Assembly (NCBI GenBank): GCA_015680685.1
Contig: MNCI01024081.1
Coordinates: 19,268 to 83,267, forward strand
From: Gnetum montanum
Taxonomy: Eukaryota; Streptophyta; Gnetopsida; Gnetales; Gnetaceae
Length of the DNA: 64,000 nucleotides
Direction of reading: 5' to 3'
Shown: in pieces, positions 1 through 11,168 of the stretch
How positions within the stretch are numbered: the first letter of the stretch is position 1
How the letters are laid out: each line of letters opens with the position of its first letter
Notes under the pieces: generated by a model
Told to the model about the DNA's origin: nothing
Databases searched by the model: none
The model's input: the letters and a program-made list of their open reading frames with translations, nothing else
Translations under genes and position numbers: made by a program

Positions 1-330
1 AGAGCCTGAGTCAAGAAGAGCCTTATGAGGTTCATTCCCAGCAACTTGGAGATAAATTAGGGGGCTTCCAGGATCTGAAAATTTCTTGGGAAGGTGGCCT
101 ACTTTAATCCAATCAATACCGGTATGTGTTAACATAACCATGTGCATTGGGCACAATTTTTGGTTTGAAGGGGGTCCCGAAACCGTATTTGGTAAGGAGG
201 TGTTTAAATGTTCAATCGCTTGTGAGGTTGAAGGCTTAGTTGGATTTTTGGTTATGAAGAAAGGTCTTTTTGGCATAATATTGTTAGATACGACTGAGAA
301 TTAAGGATTTTAAGCCCTCGTGACATTGGG
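1..330 (-). pseudogene. Element B aspartic protease region, cut by the window edge
   Basis: Minus-strand translation near the window start gives a stretch ending in ALLDSGS, the protease active-site region (DSG in place of the usual DTG). It is nearly the same as the better preserved copy at 24933-25400. The upstream part, toward 330, is a linker between gag and protease. Only the N-terminal part of the protease lies inside the window. Stop codons interrupt the frame, so it is not expected to make a functional enzyme. Confidence 0.7.
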
Positions 331-333
331 TTG

Positions 334-2633
334 TTACGATTGAGTGGGGAATACCCTTGGCATTGTTAGAGCAGTTGGTGGTGGAGCTACCGATGTAAGA
401 GGTATGGATGGATTCGGAGGATGGTATGTATGTGGTGTGTCTCCCAAGGGAGAAGGAGTCCTAAAATACTCCTGAACTTGGTAGTGACATTGTGAAATTG
501 TGTGACCCATAGAGTCACTTGGAGAAACCGGCTGCTGCACGTAGTAGCCATATGCGTTTGGTTGCATGTAAGGGTATTGTTGTTTAGGTGGTGGCATCCC
601 CCATGATTGTGGGTGTTGCCACTACTGGTGTTGCCCGATAGGTTGTGGCAGAGTTCCACTTGGATAATATGTTAATGGTTGGTGGAACCTTCAGGGTGCC
701 TACCGTCTATTAAGTCTTAGGTTGAGTGCATACATCCCAGACTCTTGTAGATGTGAGATTATTGGGAAACATCCCTTAGGATAGTCATATTGGTAGATCT
801 CACATCCACCATCATTTTCTGTATCCAAATCCACAACCTCATCGGTGATACTCATTTTTTCCTTACCCTTGTCATGTGCATGGCTTGAATCTCTCCACTT
901 TTTCTTATTATGGTCACTACTTCTTTCCTTAGACTCCTCTACAATTTCCAAAACAGTTTCAAATATACTATCCAAGGACTCCCACATTTGATCTACCTTA
1001 GCTAATACATCCATTTTTAACTTTTGAAGTGACAAGGTTTTTCTATTCACCAACTCTTCGAGTGGTGACTCATCCTCTTCATCGCAAAATCTCACTTCCT
1101 TCTTTCGAAGGGAAGGATTGTGGTTATACTCTTCCGCGCTTTCTCTTTTCCATAGATCCCCTTCTTCTTTAGCTACTTACTTCAAAAATCAATGAATTTC
1201 ATGGAATCTAAGTTTAGATAGTCTCCCTTGGGCATAAGTCCCAAGGGTTCTCATAGTTTCGTGTCTTAGCCCATCTATGAGGTGGCAGAGTTAATCCCGT
1301 TGTGTGTAACCATGGCTCGGGCAACGATGTAGCAATGCATAGTAGTGGCCCATGGCAGCATCCAAGGGTTCATGATTACCCTACTTCCTTCCTTGGATCT
1401 ACTTATGCAAGTTAGATACTCTGGAGTACGTTTGGTATTTATCATTGAACAACTCTAACATCGTACTCCATCTCCTAATGGTTTCCAGCTCTAAGGACTG
1501 GTACCAACTCTCTGCTTCCTTTATGAGTGTCCTAGGAAATAACTTTAACTTCTGACACTCATTCTTAATATTTTGTAAGGCACAGGCATCATGAAATGCT
1601 TGTAAATTATTTTGCAAATTAGCATTGTATCCCCCTTCGAAGCATGAAATATTGTTCATATCTAGTCTCTTGATCCAACTATCTTTTTGATGCCTTGTAG
1701 GTATTCTCACTTCCTTCATAATATCTAACATACTTCAGGTGGCAAGTAGGGTTTCATCATGATCATCTCTCTCATGACATCTATGATGTCTACATGGTTC
1801 CCTCTTTCCCTTCTACCATGCCTAGTCTCTCTAAACTGCCCTCATCCTCTCTCTCGACTCTCTCATCGTGGTCTCTCATTTTGCATACCCTTATCCTCAC
1901 CATTATGCTCTTTGTGACTATGTCCTAATGTGGAAGGAGAGGTTGAATGGTGTGATGAAGGGAAATAAGAAGGAGAACCATCGCCATGACGATCTTTCTT
2001 ACCTTCTCTTTGATGGCTACGGCCCCGATTATGATGATGATCAGAATGTCTATCCTCATCATGTGTTTTTGTTCCCTTGGTGAATAGTTGGTGTTCATGG
2101 GGATCAAAACTAGGGTTTTGTATCATGGATCGTAGGTTCTAATACCCCACCTCCTCACTATTGTTACGAGGGGGAACAACAACTGATAGAGAACCAATTA
2201 TAACTGGCTCACCATCTCCAATTTTGCTTAGGATGTGCGGGACCTCTTTGCCCTTCAACAATGTATGGTGGCTCTCCTACCGCGAGTCCCTTAGATGTTG
2301 TGCTACTGTGGGATGGTAATACATTATGTCAAAATCACCTACAACATATTCAGCATAGAGTTGCATCATGCCTATCTGTGCCAAAGTAGGGAGGAGCATG
2401 TTGGGGACTACACAATCTGGAGGTAACACTATGTTACCTTGCAAATCTCTCCAACGCAGTTGTTCATCCTAATGAAGGATAAAGGTAAAATTGGGTATAT
2501 ACTCATCAAGATGAGTATATACCACTCAATACTGTTGAGGAACTAGCAGTTTTTGGTTATGTATTTGGTGTCGTCGACTGTCTCTAGTGTGATCCCTAGG
2601 CGGTGAAGTGCTTTTGTTTGAAGAAGAAGACAT
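334..2633 (-). pseudogene. Element B gag, degenerate
   Basis: Gag would package the element RNA into virus-like particles in the cytoplasm. The start is set at the ATG at 2633, which opens a serine-rich N-terminus (MSSSSNKS) matching the same position in element A. Recognisable blocks follow: a charged region near 1860-2126, the capsid-like block at 1399-1731 (EGGYNANLQNNLQAFHDACA), a coiled segment at 700-1095, a zinc-knuckle remnant near 770 (CEIYQYDYPKGC, second Cys lost to Tyr), and a Pro/Gln/Tyr-rich tail at 334-597. The blocks lie in different frames with stops, so the gene is broken. Confidence 0.75.
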
Positions 2634-2756
2634 TGTTTCTTATTTGGTGTGCTGATTAACCATTATATAATTTTTTTTAATTAACCCTAAGGGTTCATTT
2701 AATCTACCAATGATGTGGATAATTTCCTATGTTCTACTTAGTGCACAAACACATAG

Positions 2757-2774
2757 TCCCCGGCAATGGTGCCA
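2757..2774 (-). other. Primer-binding site of element B (tRNA-Asp type)
   Basis: The plus strand reads TCCCCGGCAATGGTGCCA, which differs from the tRNA-Asp 3' end (TCCCCGGCAACGGCGCCA) by two transitions. It lies one base inside the LTR edge, where minus-strand DNA synthesis would be primed. A tRNA-Asp primer is typical of the Athila branch of plant Ty3/gypsy elements. Confidence 0.8.
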
Positions 2775-2775
2775 A

Positions 2776-3287
2776 TGATGAGTGGCGAGGTACCCCTACA
2801 CTCAACCATACGAATATGAGCGTTACACGCACGATCTGGTCAAACTCCATAGACTAAGTGCCTATATNAATGAACTAATAAAGCATTTAAATGATAAATA
2901 ATAAATAACAATAAATAAATTCCTATCTAGCTTAGTCCATGCACTGCAAGGTTTATCCAAGAAGTTCATCTTTATTTCCGTACACAAACTTGTGTTCAGG
3001 TACAATATTTGCTCAAATAAAGATCCGTTCACTTTGGAGCTTCTACTGCGGGCACATGGAAATTATTCTATCTCTGGAAAGGTAAAACTACCAGAGTTTT
3101 GCTACGGTCTAGGCCTAAACTGAGAAATACGGGAGACCTGCCTCTTATTTATAGATTTAACGATGCACTACAATATCACGTACGTGATATCGCAGGGGAA
3201 GACGTGATATCGCGGGGGATGTGATATCGTGGTAGATGCGATATCGCGTACGTGATATCGCAGCCCATGCGATATCGCATCCCATCA
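2776..3287 (-). repeat. 5' LTR of element B, with an internal assembly gap
   Basis: The plus-strand text runs from TGATGAG to CCCATCA, giving the usual TG...CA ends on both strands. Its outer part (3180-3280, U3 in element sense) holds six GATATC palindromes. A TATA-like run lies at 3148-3155. Compared with the element A LTRs (about 800 bp), roughly 300 bp are missing exactly where the single N sits at 2868. Confidence 0.8.
2868..2868. other. Single-N assembly gap inside the element B LTR
   Basis: One N stands where related LTRs at 18890-19310 and 27970-28395 carry several hundred bases. The N is a placeholder for a collapsed gap, so coordinates across it understate the true length. Confidence 0.8.
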
Positions 3288-4614
3288 ACTACTATGATGC
3301 CTTCACCAATTTCTAATTGCACTTGAAAAAATGTAGCATTTCCAAAGATTTTTGTGACCAATGTGATTCCCCTACTCCTATTTGTATAGAAACCTTGCCC
3401 CGTGCATGATCAATTGAGATTGTGGGCTATATGGCATCATCAATTATCTTAAAGAGATTCATCTCATCATGGCTTCCCCAACTGATTGTTTCTATAATGG
3501 CCCTGAGATGGCTCATTGATGATTGATAATCCTACAGTAGTGATAGCAATTACTCTTGCTAGCCTGTGGGCTACGTGCTGGGCCCTACTTCCTGTTATTG
3601 ACTAGGCCTCATGTCAAAAAGTTGGCTAGGCCCTACAGTTTGAGGTGTAGTGGGCCTAACCATCTACTCTTGTGTAGGCTCTAATGTCTCACCAACATCT
3701 TTCCTTGGTGCTAGTGCCTTTAGTAATTCAACGTATGAGGCATTTTGAGCCTTTCTAGGGACATCATTGGTGTACCCTAGAATTCCAGCATGCCAGCATA
3801 GCTTCCTAATTAGGCAGGGAAAAGGCAATGCAAACTTCCTTATCTTACATTCTTCCAACCGCCTTAATATTTTTGTAAGATATAGATGGGGCAAGTTGGC
3901 ATCAACCTTGCCCATCAAGATGACACTTTTTCTAGCTGCATAGGTGGAAATCCTATTTAATCCTTTCCTTGGAAAGATGTGATAGGTGCCAATTTTGAAA
4001 TAAATTCTCTCTTCAAGTGTGAGCTCCCCATATGTTTTATCATCCTTGCTATACACCCTCTTTAACCATATTTTCCATGTATCAATATCAAAGCGAGTGA
4101 ACAGGTGAGCAACCTTGGAACCTATATTTAGAAGGTTTAAAACTTTCAAAATGGCCTTAGCAGAGAAATCGACTAAAATCCCACCAATATCAGTGGTGAT
4201 GTCTTCTTCCTTATTATGCTAAAACTAGTACATCTTCCCCAAATACCATTCATCATTCTCTAAGAGAACAAGCCATAATGGAGATACTTTTGGTAGATCT
4301 CTAACTGAATCAAGGGAAAATTCAGTAAAGGATCCAAAATTGAGTTCCATGATCACCGCAGCTAACATGGACCTTTCCTGAATCACCTAAATGCATTCCA
4401 AGGACAATGTGAGATGTTGTTCCTATTCAGGTGCCCTACCTTCTCCACCTTTGACATGCCCATATTATGCAGTAACAGGTGGCTCTTGATGAATGCTAAA
4501 TGATTATGCCTCTCACTCTACATATTCTATGGGAGGCACTTAGCCTCTACCTCTCCTTGGCTATTTGGATGCACCTTGAGAGGGTCCTCCTTATTGTCCT
4601 CATTTAGGGGCCAT
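3288..4614 (-). pseudogene. ORF2 of element C (unknown function, PF20167-like region), interrupted
   Basis: The ATG at 4614 follows a splice acceptor (TTTACAG) directly and opens with MAPK, as in E. The best-preserved part, 3664-4149, reads NLLNIGSKVAHLFTRFD through LPFPCLIRKLCWHAGILGY and matches 60400-60880 of E. It resembles the putative plant transposon protein region (PF20167) of Athila-type elements; that is a recognition from memory and unverified. Its role is unknown. Stops occur in the first 150 codons. Element B cuts it at a conserved LEIGEG motif (about 3305-3325). Confidence 0.6.
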
Positions 4615-4870
4615 CTGTAAACACACTAGTATCAACTGTTAGTAAGTTTGTTTAACAAAATTTGATTATCTTATACCTTATTCATTACCTTTAATAAATT
4701 CAATTCTTGCCTAGTGTGATTTTAGGGTTAGAAATTTTCAAGAAAATTTCCCTAAATTTTTAATGTCAGGCCTAATTTGATCAAGTGACTCTAAAAATAA
4801 TTTTCATGGTTTGGGTGAAGAAATAAAATTAGTTTGTCATAAGTTTTTGGCATTTCTTAAGATCACTTAC
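4615..4870 (-). other. Putative intron just upstream of ORF2 in element C
   Basis: On the minus strand the donor is GTAAGTG at 4870 and the acceptor is TTTACAG ending at 4615, leaving the ORF2 ATG as the first exon codon. Elements D (37603 to 37362) and E (59658 to 59957) keep a donor GTAA and acceptor AG in the same places although the sequence between has diverged. Confidence 0.55.
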
Positions 4871-5120
4871 CCCTTATGATATCCCTTTGGCAACATCAAA
4901 TTTCAAGAAAGTTACATGCAACTTGGAGCGTACCCTTTCCCCATGACTAAGTTAAACACTCCAAGTTTAAGCAGGTTTAGTCAGAAGAAGAATCGGAGCA
5001 TTAACAAGCAAGATATTAATGTTTAAATGATAGGTGTGCAAAGCGTGAAAATTCATGGAAGAAAATTACAACTCCCCTCACGTGAATAGTTGAAAATGAT
5101 GTTGACACATGTGGGGGGCT

Positions 5121-5132
5121 CCATATATATAG
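5121..5132 (-). promoter_or_regulatory. Internal TATA region upstream of ORF2 in element C
   Basis: The minus strand reads CTATATATATGG about 250 bp before the intron donor, downstream of a G-rich CCCCCC/ACATGTG context shared with D (37845-37868). It could drive a separate ORF2 transcript. Confidence 0.45.
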
Positions 5133-6580
5133 ATTTTATTCGCATATGTGCTAGTGCGAACTCGATACTAGGTACCTAATATCATGTCCCTTCCAAAATA
5201 GGGTACTTGCCAAAATTGAAAAATTTTCAAAGTTTCACAGCCAAGAATGAAGGATGTAAGGTAAATTTGAAAGATCTACGATAACTTTGAGTAGACCTAA
5301 AGGTACCAAAAGTGTAATGAGGTGGAATTATACAATGAAGTTTGTGAATAGGGTGAGGAAAAAGGACATGTATAGTGCATAGGAACATTTGGGTTGAAAT
5401 TATGATAAAGGAAGGAACAAATTCATTAGTGTAGTACTTGGAGGGCATAAGATGATGTGGTGGTGTGCAATGAGTGAAAATTACAAAAGTTACACAAGTT
5501 GGTCCTCCCCAAAGTAGGTTCCTACCTATCATGCCCTTACATAACCACACCTTAAAATGTCTATAGGCACTAGAAGGGTTAAATGCAATTAGCACCAATG
5601 CAACAAAACACACACATGTTGAATACCATTGTGATGAGGTATCAGTTTTATGCCAAACAAGACACAAGTTAGAAATACTTGGACAGTGGGGTGAGATGAA
5701 TCATAGAAGGGATTGCAAATATCGAGACATGAGGTAACTTACCTTGAACACAATAAATCCAAAGTGTGGTGCATGATTAAGGTACCACTAGCCTATTACT
5801 CTAAGATTACAACCAAGTCCATACCTCTGATCAATGACATCACATTGTTTCATCCACATGATAGACAACCATAAGAGCATCATAATAGCAAGGTGTATGA
5901 TCACTTTCCATTTTGCACAAGGGACGAGTAATTTGAATTTGTCGATGGTGCAGCACATTTTTCTTGATCTTTTCTTAGTCATTTTTTTCTTTCTTTTCTT
6001 TTTCTTCTTCTAGCCACTTTGGCACTTTGTCTTTCCCAAAAGTGATTCGGAGAAACTTCCAACCTTCAGGCATGGATGCATGTCTTTCCAATGGGATCCC
6101 CTAGAACAGCATTGAGTTCCTTTATTGAGTGCCTTTATTACAACTCTTACTCCCATTTTTCATTAAATCTACAAGGATCTTAGTACAACCAAGCTACATG
6201 ATAGCACTTACAGATGTCACTAAAGATAATCCACAAGTCCTTTTGATGTCACACCCTTTCCATTCCCTCTTAGTTCATCACTCTTCACTTTGGGCATAAT
6301 GAGTACAAAGTTACTTTGAGTTTTAATGATAACAATAATATCACCGTACCCAAAGTAGAACCTCTTATTAATAGAATGGATGGGGTGGATGCTATGGGCT
6401 CACTATCCAAATAATTAGTCACCTAGGACTTGATAGCATAGAACAACACCACAATCGATAAGTCACATGAGTATTTTATTCATAGATGAGATTACCCTCA
6501 AAAAGATAGAACAAAAAATTGAAAAAAAAAATTGTAAAATCAAAGAAAAGGAAAAACATTTATTAATCTTGCTTATTAGA
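5133..6580 (-). other. Non-coding spacer between gag and ORF2 of element C
   Basis: No credible coding region is seen; the short open frames here are not conserved in frame between C, D and E. It holds a conserved block at 5500-5580 with a 14-base hairpin at 5515-5528 that is also present in D, E and A. A C/T-rich tract lies at 5980-6010. Confidence 0.55.
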
Positions 6581-6598
6581 ATGGGAGATATCCCCCAT
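6581..6598 (-). other. Internal PPT-like palindrome at the gag end of element C
   Basis: ATGGGAGATATCCCCCAT is one base from a perfect palindrome. On the minus strand it sits in TTAGTTATGGGGG, very like the terminal PPT context (TTTAGTCATGGGGGTA) of this family. Element D has the perfect form at 39239-39256. Confidence 0.5.
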
Positions 6599-6605
6599 AA
6601 CTAAA

Positions 6606-8753
6606 AATTTGAGCATGGCTAGAATTAATAAATGGAAAATGTGGATCCATGCATGTTGGAAATATTGGAGTCTAGTCATAGCCAAACCGCTAGGTGTCTT
6701 TTGATGTGGTGGTAGAAATGTACCCAAATTAGGGTTCACACACTTAAGGAAAGTAGGCATAGTGGGATAGATTATAAGATGTGGTCATGTGGGAAGAAGC
6801 TAACCCACTATGGAACCCATGACCATAAGATGGTATGCAAGGAGCAATATGTCTCTTCACATTGTCATATTCATTAGGCAGCATGGTTGTTGAAGTGTTA
6901 ATGGGTGGCCTGAATGAGGTAATAGGAGGTGTTGAGTTCAAGGAGGAAGGTGCATCATAGTGTTGGGCTTGTGTTGAGTTAGAGGATGCAGTGACTTCAG
7001 AACCGTGCTATCTCTTTCTATGATCATGCATAAAGAAAGAACACTTTTGATGTTGTGGAGGACTTCCACTACTATTGACAATAGTAGCACAAGTAACGTT
7101 CATGGATTAGTGTTGTGGTGTAGAGCCTTCTGGTACAACCAAACGTGATGTAGAAGGAGGTGAAGGATGAGAATATTGAGGGTGAGGAGAAGTGTAAAGA
7201 ACATGAGGTGGTGATCTCGTGGGAGAGAACATGGGTTGATAGTACTCAGGAGAATGATAACGATGAGGTGAAGTAGAGGATGTGGACCTAGTTGGAGAAA
7301 TAGGATGTTGAACATATTAAGTGCTTGGTTTCGAATGGTATGAAGGATGTGGCCAATTTGACGATGGCCTCCCCCACAATTGGGGGTTTTTCCACTGTGG
7401 TTGAACATGGTACTTCTATACGAAATCTGGATGTAGCACTTCTCCTCAATGCTCATGAAAATGTGACAAGATTGGGCATTGGCCTTTGGGATGATTGTAT
7501 AGGCAAACATCACATTGATACGTGTGATTTGCAATTGAGCTCCTATCCTTGTTTTCTTCAACCCTTTTTTCCACTTGTCAAATGGTGTTCTGTCCTATTT
7601 CTAAGTTTGGCATCCTTTGTTTATTTTGGTTGTCAGAGTGATCTTGCATGGTTCTACCTCTAATAATATTTGCATATTCTCCACTTTTTTCATGTACCCA
7701 TTCCATCATCTTATTGATATTTGCCTCAATTTCATCTAGTGATTGTAGTATTGGCAAAGATGGAGATTCCACCTACTTGAGGTGAGTTGATTTCTCCTCT
7801 TCATGATTATGGACCTTTGCTATTTTGAGATTTTTGTCTTGTTGAGAAATTTCAACATTCTCCCATTTGGCTCTTTCTCCTTCTTCTTTTGCTACCCACT
7901 TAATAATTTCTTGGAATTAGTGGGTTTATAGCTCATATAGTTAACCTGGGGCATACATCCCCAGGGTTTCCCTTGTTTCATTATGGAGCCCATCCATGAT
8001 GTGATAAATTAGCCTTTCCTCAGAGAACCCATGACCTGGGCCATACTTTTTCTTGGCCAATAAGTGTCATAGAAAAGAGCTTAAGTTTTTTCCACCCATT
8101 ATCAATATTGTCCCATGCACAAGCATCGTAGAAGGCTTGTAAATGATGTTGTAGATCTAAATCATAGCCTCCTAAAAACTTGGGAAAGTTATTTAAGTCA
8201 AGCCTAGGTAGATGGCTTTCCTTATAATGCCTACAAGTTATTTGAATAGCCTTTTTTATATGCATTAGGCTCTTAGTGGCTAGCAGGGGTTCATCGTCAC
8301 TAAGTCGTGAGTTTGTGAGCTAGGATGATGTTGTCTATGTTTATGTTGGCATTCTTGACTTTCCTCATGGGTTCAATTTTTATTTCTACATTGACCCCTT
8401 GAGAATTGGTCATCCATTTCATGACCTGATGTTGAAGGAGCAAAGGAAGAGAGAGAACTGGAAGACTCATCATGACTTTTGTAAGTCTCTCAATCATCCC
8501 CTGATGTACTCTTGCTAACCATTGAGAAGGTCCTAGGCCTTATGGGCCTCTTCATTCTATGGGATGACCCATCCTTACTAAAGGTGTCTGAGTTGGATGA
8601 CAAGAGTACTTGAGTATTTTTGGGGTGTTCATGAATATATGAAACTCCTACATAAAATTGAGTACTCCAAACTTCTTCTTCATCATAAATGGCATTGGTT
8701 CTCCAATGAACTACCTCGCTAGCTGCATTAACATTGTCTTGTGAGAGAGACAT
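6606..8753 (-). pseudogene. Element C gag, degenerate, with an internal deletion
   Basis: The frame begins at ATG 8753 (MSLSQDNVNAASE), conserved in D and, with a lost start codon, in E. The capsid-like block at 8020-8265 reads GGYDLDLQHHLQAFYDACAW. Next to it about 190 bp present in D (40610-40797), including the retrotransposon gag core, is missing. Further on are a helical block (7578-7772), a zinc knuckle near 7490 of form CX2CX3HX3C (CDVCLYNHPKGQC), and a long Pro/Ser/His-rich tail ending at 6744-6941. Several stops and frame changes make it non-functional. Confidence 0.7.
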
Positions 8754-8869
8754 TACTGTGAATTGTGTGTGACTTAATTGAATTTAATTTCTTTTGTCTG
8801 AAAGATATATCATTAATACCTTGTTATAGCGATCTTGTATGATATAAGTAATCTAGATAACTAGCACCG

Positions 8870-8887
8870 TTCCTGACAATGGCACCA
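8870..8887 (-). other. Primer-binding site of element C
   Basis: The plus-strand text ends TGACAATGGCACCA. It differs from the tRNA-Asp 3' end only at transition positions and is one base from the LTR. Confidence 0.65.
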
Positions 8888-8888
8888 A

Positions 8889-9738
8889 TGATGAGTGGCT
8901 AGGTACCCCTACACTCAACCATACGAATACGAGCATGCACATGTTATCCAATCAAACTCTACAAATAGACTAGTTGTGGCACCTAAATAGTTACACGTTC
9001 ATCATAATTTGTTGTCTTCCCACTTGGACTAGTATTTTCTTTGTCACGTATGGTTTAGTCTAGAGTGAGATGTATGATGTGATTTCTAATTATTATGCTA
9101 CTCCTAAAGTTGATGGAAATTAACTTGAATGAACTAATAGATGATGGAAAATAAATTCTAATCTAGCCTAAGTGCAATGAGCATCTATCCTTAATCATCC
9201 ATACACATCTTGGACCTCGTGTACTACTTCTGGGATTACCAAGCATACATTACTTGAGCATTACTAGATATGTTACTAGGTTACCAAGTAGTTACACTTA
9301 AATGTTTGTGATTAAGGCGTACTCATTCTGCATTAACAACAAAAATAGTAAATGATAATGAAGAAACATAAAATAAGAAAACAATAATTAATAATTAACA
9401 ATTAAAGTAATTAAAAGCTAAGTGAATGCTGAAATGATGGAGTAATCTCAATCTTTATTGCTGATTGTGTACGTGTCCAAGTATATCACACTCAAACAAA
9501 GGTTTTGTACAATTACAATCATCACACTATAGGCATACACATGGGAAAGAACTGAAAACTAACTAAAAATTGACAAAAAAACTCTACCCTAAAACTTACT
9601 AAAAAACTCTCTTCCTATGTGCTTGAATGCTATATTTATAGGCCTACACAGGAATCACGATATCAGGTATTCGATATCATTATCTAGGCTACAATATCGA
9701 GGATCTGATATTAGGGCCTAGCAAACCACGATTCATCA
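8889..9738 (-). repeat. 5' LTR of element C
   Basis: It runs from TGATGAGTGGC to GATTCATCA on the plus strand, about 850 bp. It shares the LTR end (ACCCCTACACTCAACC) with all family members. On the minus strand a TATAAATA-type box lies at about 9632-9642 and an AATAAA near 9452-9458. U3 carries GATATC and AATATC palindromes at 9658-9715. Confidence 0.8.
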
Positions 9739-10230
9739 CCAACTTAGCCATGTTAACAGTATGATGCTCGAGAACTGAGCTTGAGAAATAGGTAGCTGCC
9801 ACTTATGCTAACTATGAGACAAAGTTTGTTGAACATAAGAAAACATTGCAAACATTAAATGTTGCAAAATCTGAATTAGAAGTGGTCAAAGCAAGCTACC
9901 ATGACCAAAAAGATGTAGTAGCAAACTTGGCTCGATGGTTGACAAATTACCAAGAATTACAAGATAAAGCCAGATCCTATGAGGAGGAACAATAGTAGTT
10001 TGCTACATGGTATGTCAAAGAAAACTAGATGTTTCCACAACTACCGTGTCCATGGGAAGTGCCAGCCTCATCAAACATTGGGACATCAGCATAAACTATG
10101 CAAGATCCTCAAACAGAAGAAGACAAGCTACAAGCACTTCTCACCCATCAACAATCTCATAAGCCTGTAGGGCTAGACAAAGGGAAAGCACCAATTGAGG
10201 AGCCACATGAGTTCCAACATTTTGCATTTT
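9739..10230 (+). pseudogene. ORF2 C-terminal coiled-coil tail of element G
   Basis: Translation gives repeated charged and heptad-like text (TYANYETKFVEHKKTLQTLN, ...KDVVANLARWLTNYQELQDKA) that matches 62250-62510 of E. It then continues into a tail containing HKPVGLDKGKAPIEEP, which E lacks. Two stop codons interrupt it. Function is unknown; a coiled coil suggests oligomerisation. Confidence 0.55.
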
Positions 10231-10347
10231 GTGTTTTGTGTTTCCCATATTGTAGCATGGTTAATTAGTAGTAGTCAATAATCTCATACCTTCATAATGT
10301 TTTGTAAGGGGCTCATTTCACATTGTATTAACTTGAGGATGAGTTTT

Positions 10348-10365
10348 TATTTAGTCATGGGGGTA
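10348..10365 (+). other. Terminal polypurine tract of element G
   Basis: TATTTAGTCATGGGGGTA ends at the first base of the LTR, where plus-strand DNA synthesis would start. Seventeen bases of it recur exactly inside element E at 57930-57946. Confidence 0.75.
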
Positions 10366-11168
10366 TGATGAATTGTGGTTTGTTAGGCCCCAATATCAGG
10401 TACACAATATTGTAGTCTGGATACAATATTGTATATGTGATATCATGATTCTTATGTTAGCCTATAAATGTAGCACTTAAGTGCACAATTGAGGAGAAAT
10501 TTTTGGGAAGTTAGAAGTTCTTTTCTTTTAGCAATTTAGTTTTAGTTTCTTTCTTTCAAGCTAGTTATTCCCAATGCATGCTAGCAGTGTGATGTTTGTA
10601 ATTGTATGACACCTTTGTTCAAGTGTGACATACTTGGATATGTGCATGATCGGCAATAAAGATTGAGATTACTTTCATCATTGTAGCATTCACTTAGATT
10701 AATTTTTTTATTTTAATTATTTAATGCCTTCTTTAGTTAACAATTCGATTTATTGTTATTTATTTTTCCTATCATTAAGTAGAATCTATACACCTTAATC
10801 ATGGGTGTCTAAGTGCAAATACTTGGCACACCCAGCAGTAATCCCACGAAGTCTAAGACGTGTACAAATGGTTAAGGATGGATACCAGTGCTATAGGAAA
10901 ATTTAGATTTTGCTTCCATTATTAGTTTAATTAATTTATATTTTTTGTTATCAAGAGTAACGTAGAATTAGGACAACATTATATGCCTCACTCTGAACTA
11001 AACCATACGTGACAACGATACCATTAGTCCAAGTGTCAAGATAGTGAACTATGATCAATGTATAACTATCTAGGTGCCACAACTAATCCATCAGCAAAGT
11101 TCGACTGGATCACGTGTACATGCTCGTATTCATATGGTTGAGTGTAAGGGCACCTCTCTGCTCATCAT
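10366..11168 (+). repeat. 3' LTR of element G
   Basis: It spans TGATGAATTG to GCTCATCA, 803 bp. U3 carries CAATATTG-type palindromes (10395-10445), a TATA box CTATAAATG at 10462, and an AATAAA at 10655-10660. Except for GGGCACC, the 3' terminal text mirrors the other LTRs. Confidence 0.85.

Larger units (their letters stand above)
1..3287 (-). mobile_element. Element B: 5' portion of an Athila/Tat-like Ty3/gypsy retrotransposon
   Basis: Read on the minus strand, this is a 5' LTR (right end), a tRNA-Asp-type PBS, gag, and the start of protease, where the window begins. The order and text match element A (18816-28695) throughout. Its LTR edge at 3287 cuts the ORF2 of element C, so B jumped into C. 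The 5 bases outside the LTR (ACTAC, 3288-3292) are the expected target duplication, whose partner lies left of the window. The copy is decayed, with frame breaks through gag. Confidence 0.85.
3288..9738 (-). mobile_element. Element C: pol-less Athila-related retrotransposon (gag plus ORF2), 3' end cut by B
   Basis: On the minus strand the order is LTR (8889-9738), PBS, gag, a non-coding spacer, an internal promoter, a short intron and ORF2. No protease, RT or integrase is seen between gag and ORF2. Element B interrupts ORF2 at 3287, so the rest of ORF2 and the 3' LTR lie beyond the window. C itself sits inside G, whose plus-strand ORF2 tail begins at 9739. Elements D and E have the same plan. 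Confidence 0.8.
9739..11168 (+). mobile_element. Element G: 3' end of a pol-less Athila-related element
   Basis: The plus-strand order is ORF2 C-terminal coding remnant, PPT and a 3' LTR. The left junction is the outer end of the element C LTR, so C landed inside G. No PBS follows the LTR, which confirms a 3' LTR. The 5' half of G lies outside the window, beyond C. Confidence 0.8.

Noticed and set aside
2757-2774. tRNA-Asp gene fragments at the LTR edges
   Set aside because: Only the 18-nt 3' end is present, always one base from an LTR, which is a primer-binding site.
3180-3283. GATATC repeats as a CRISPR-like array
   Set aside because: Spacing is irregular and short, repeats are palindromes within an LTR U3, and the setting is a plant genome.
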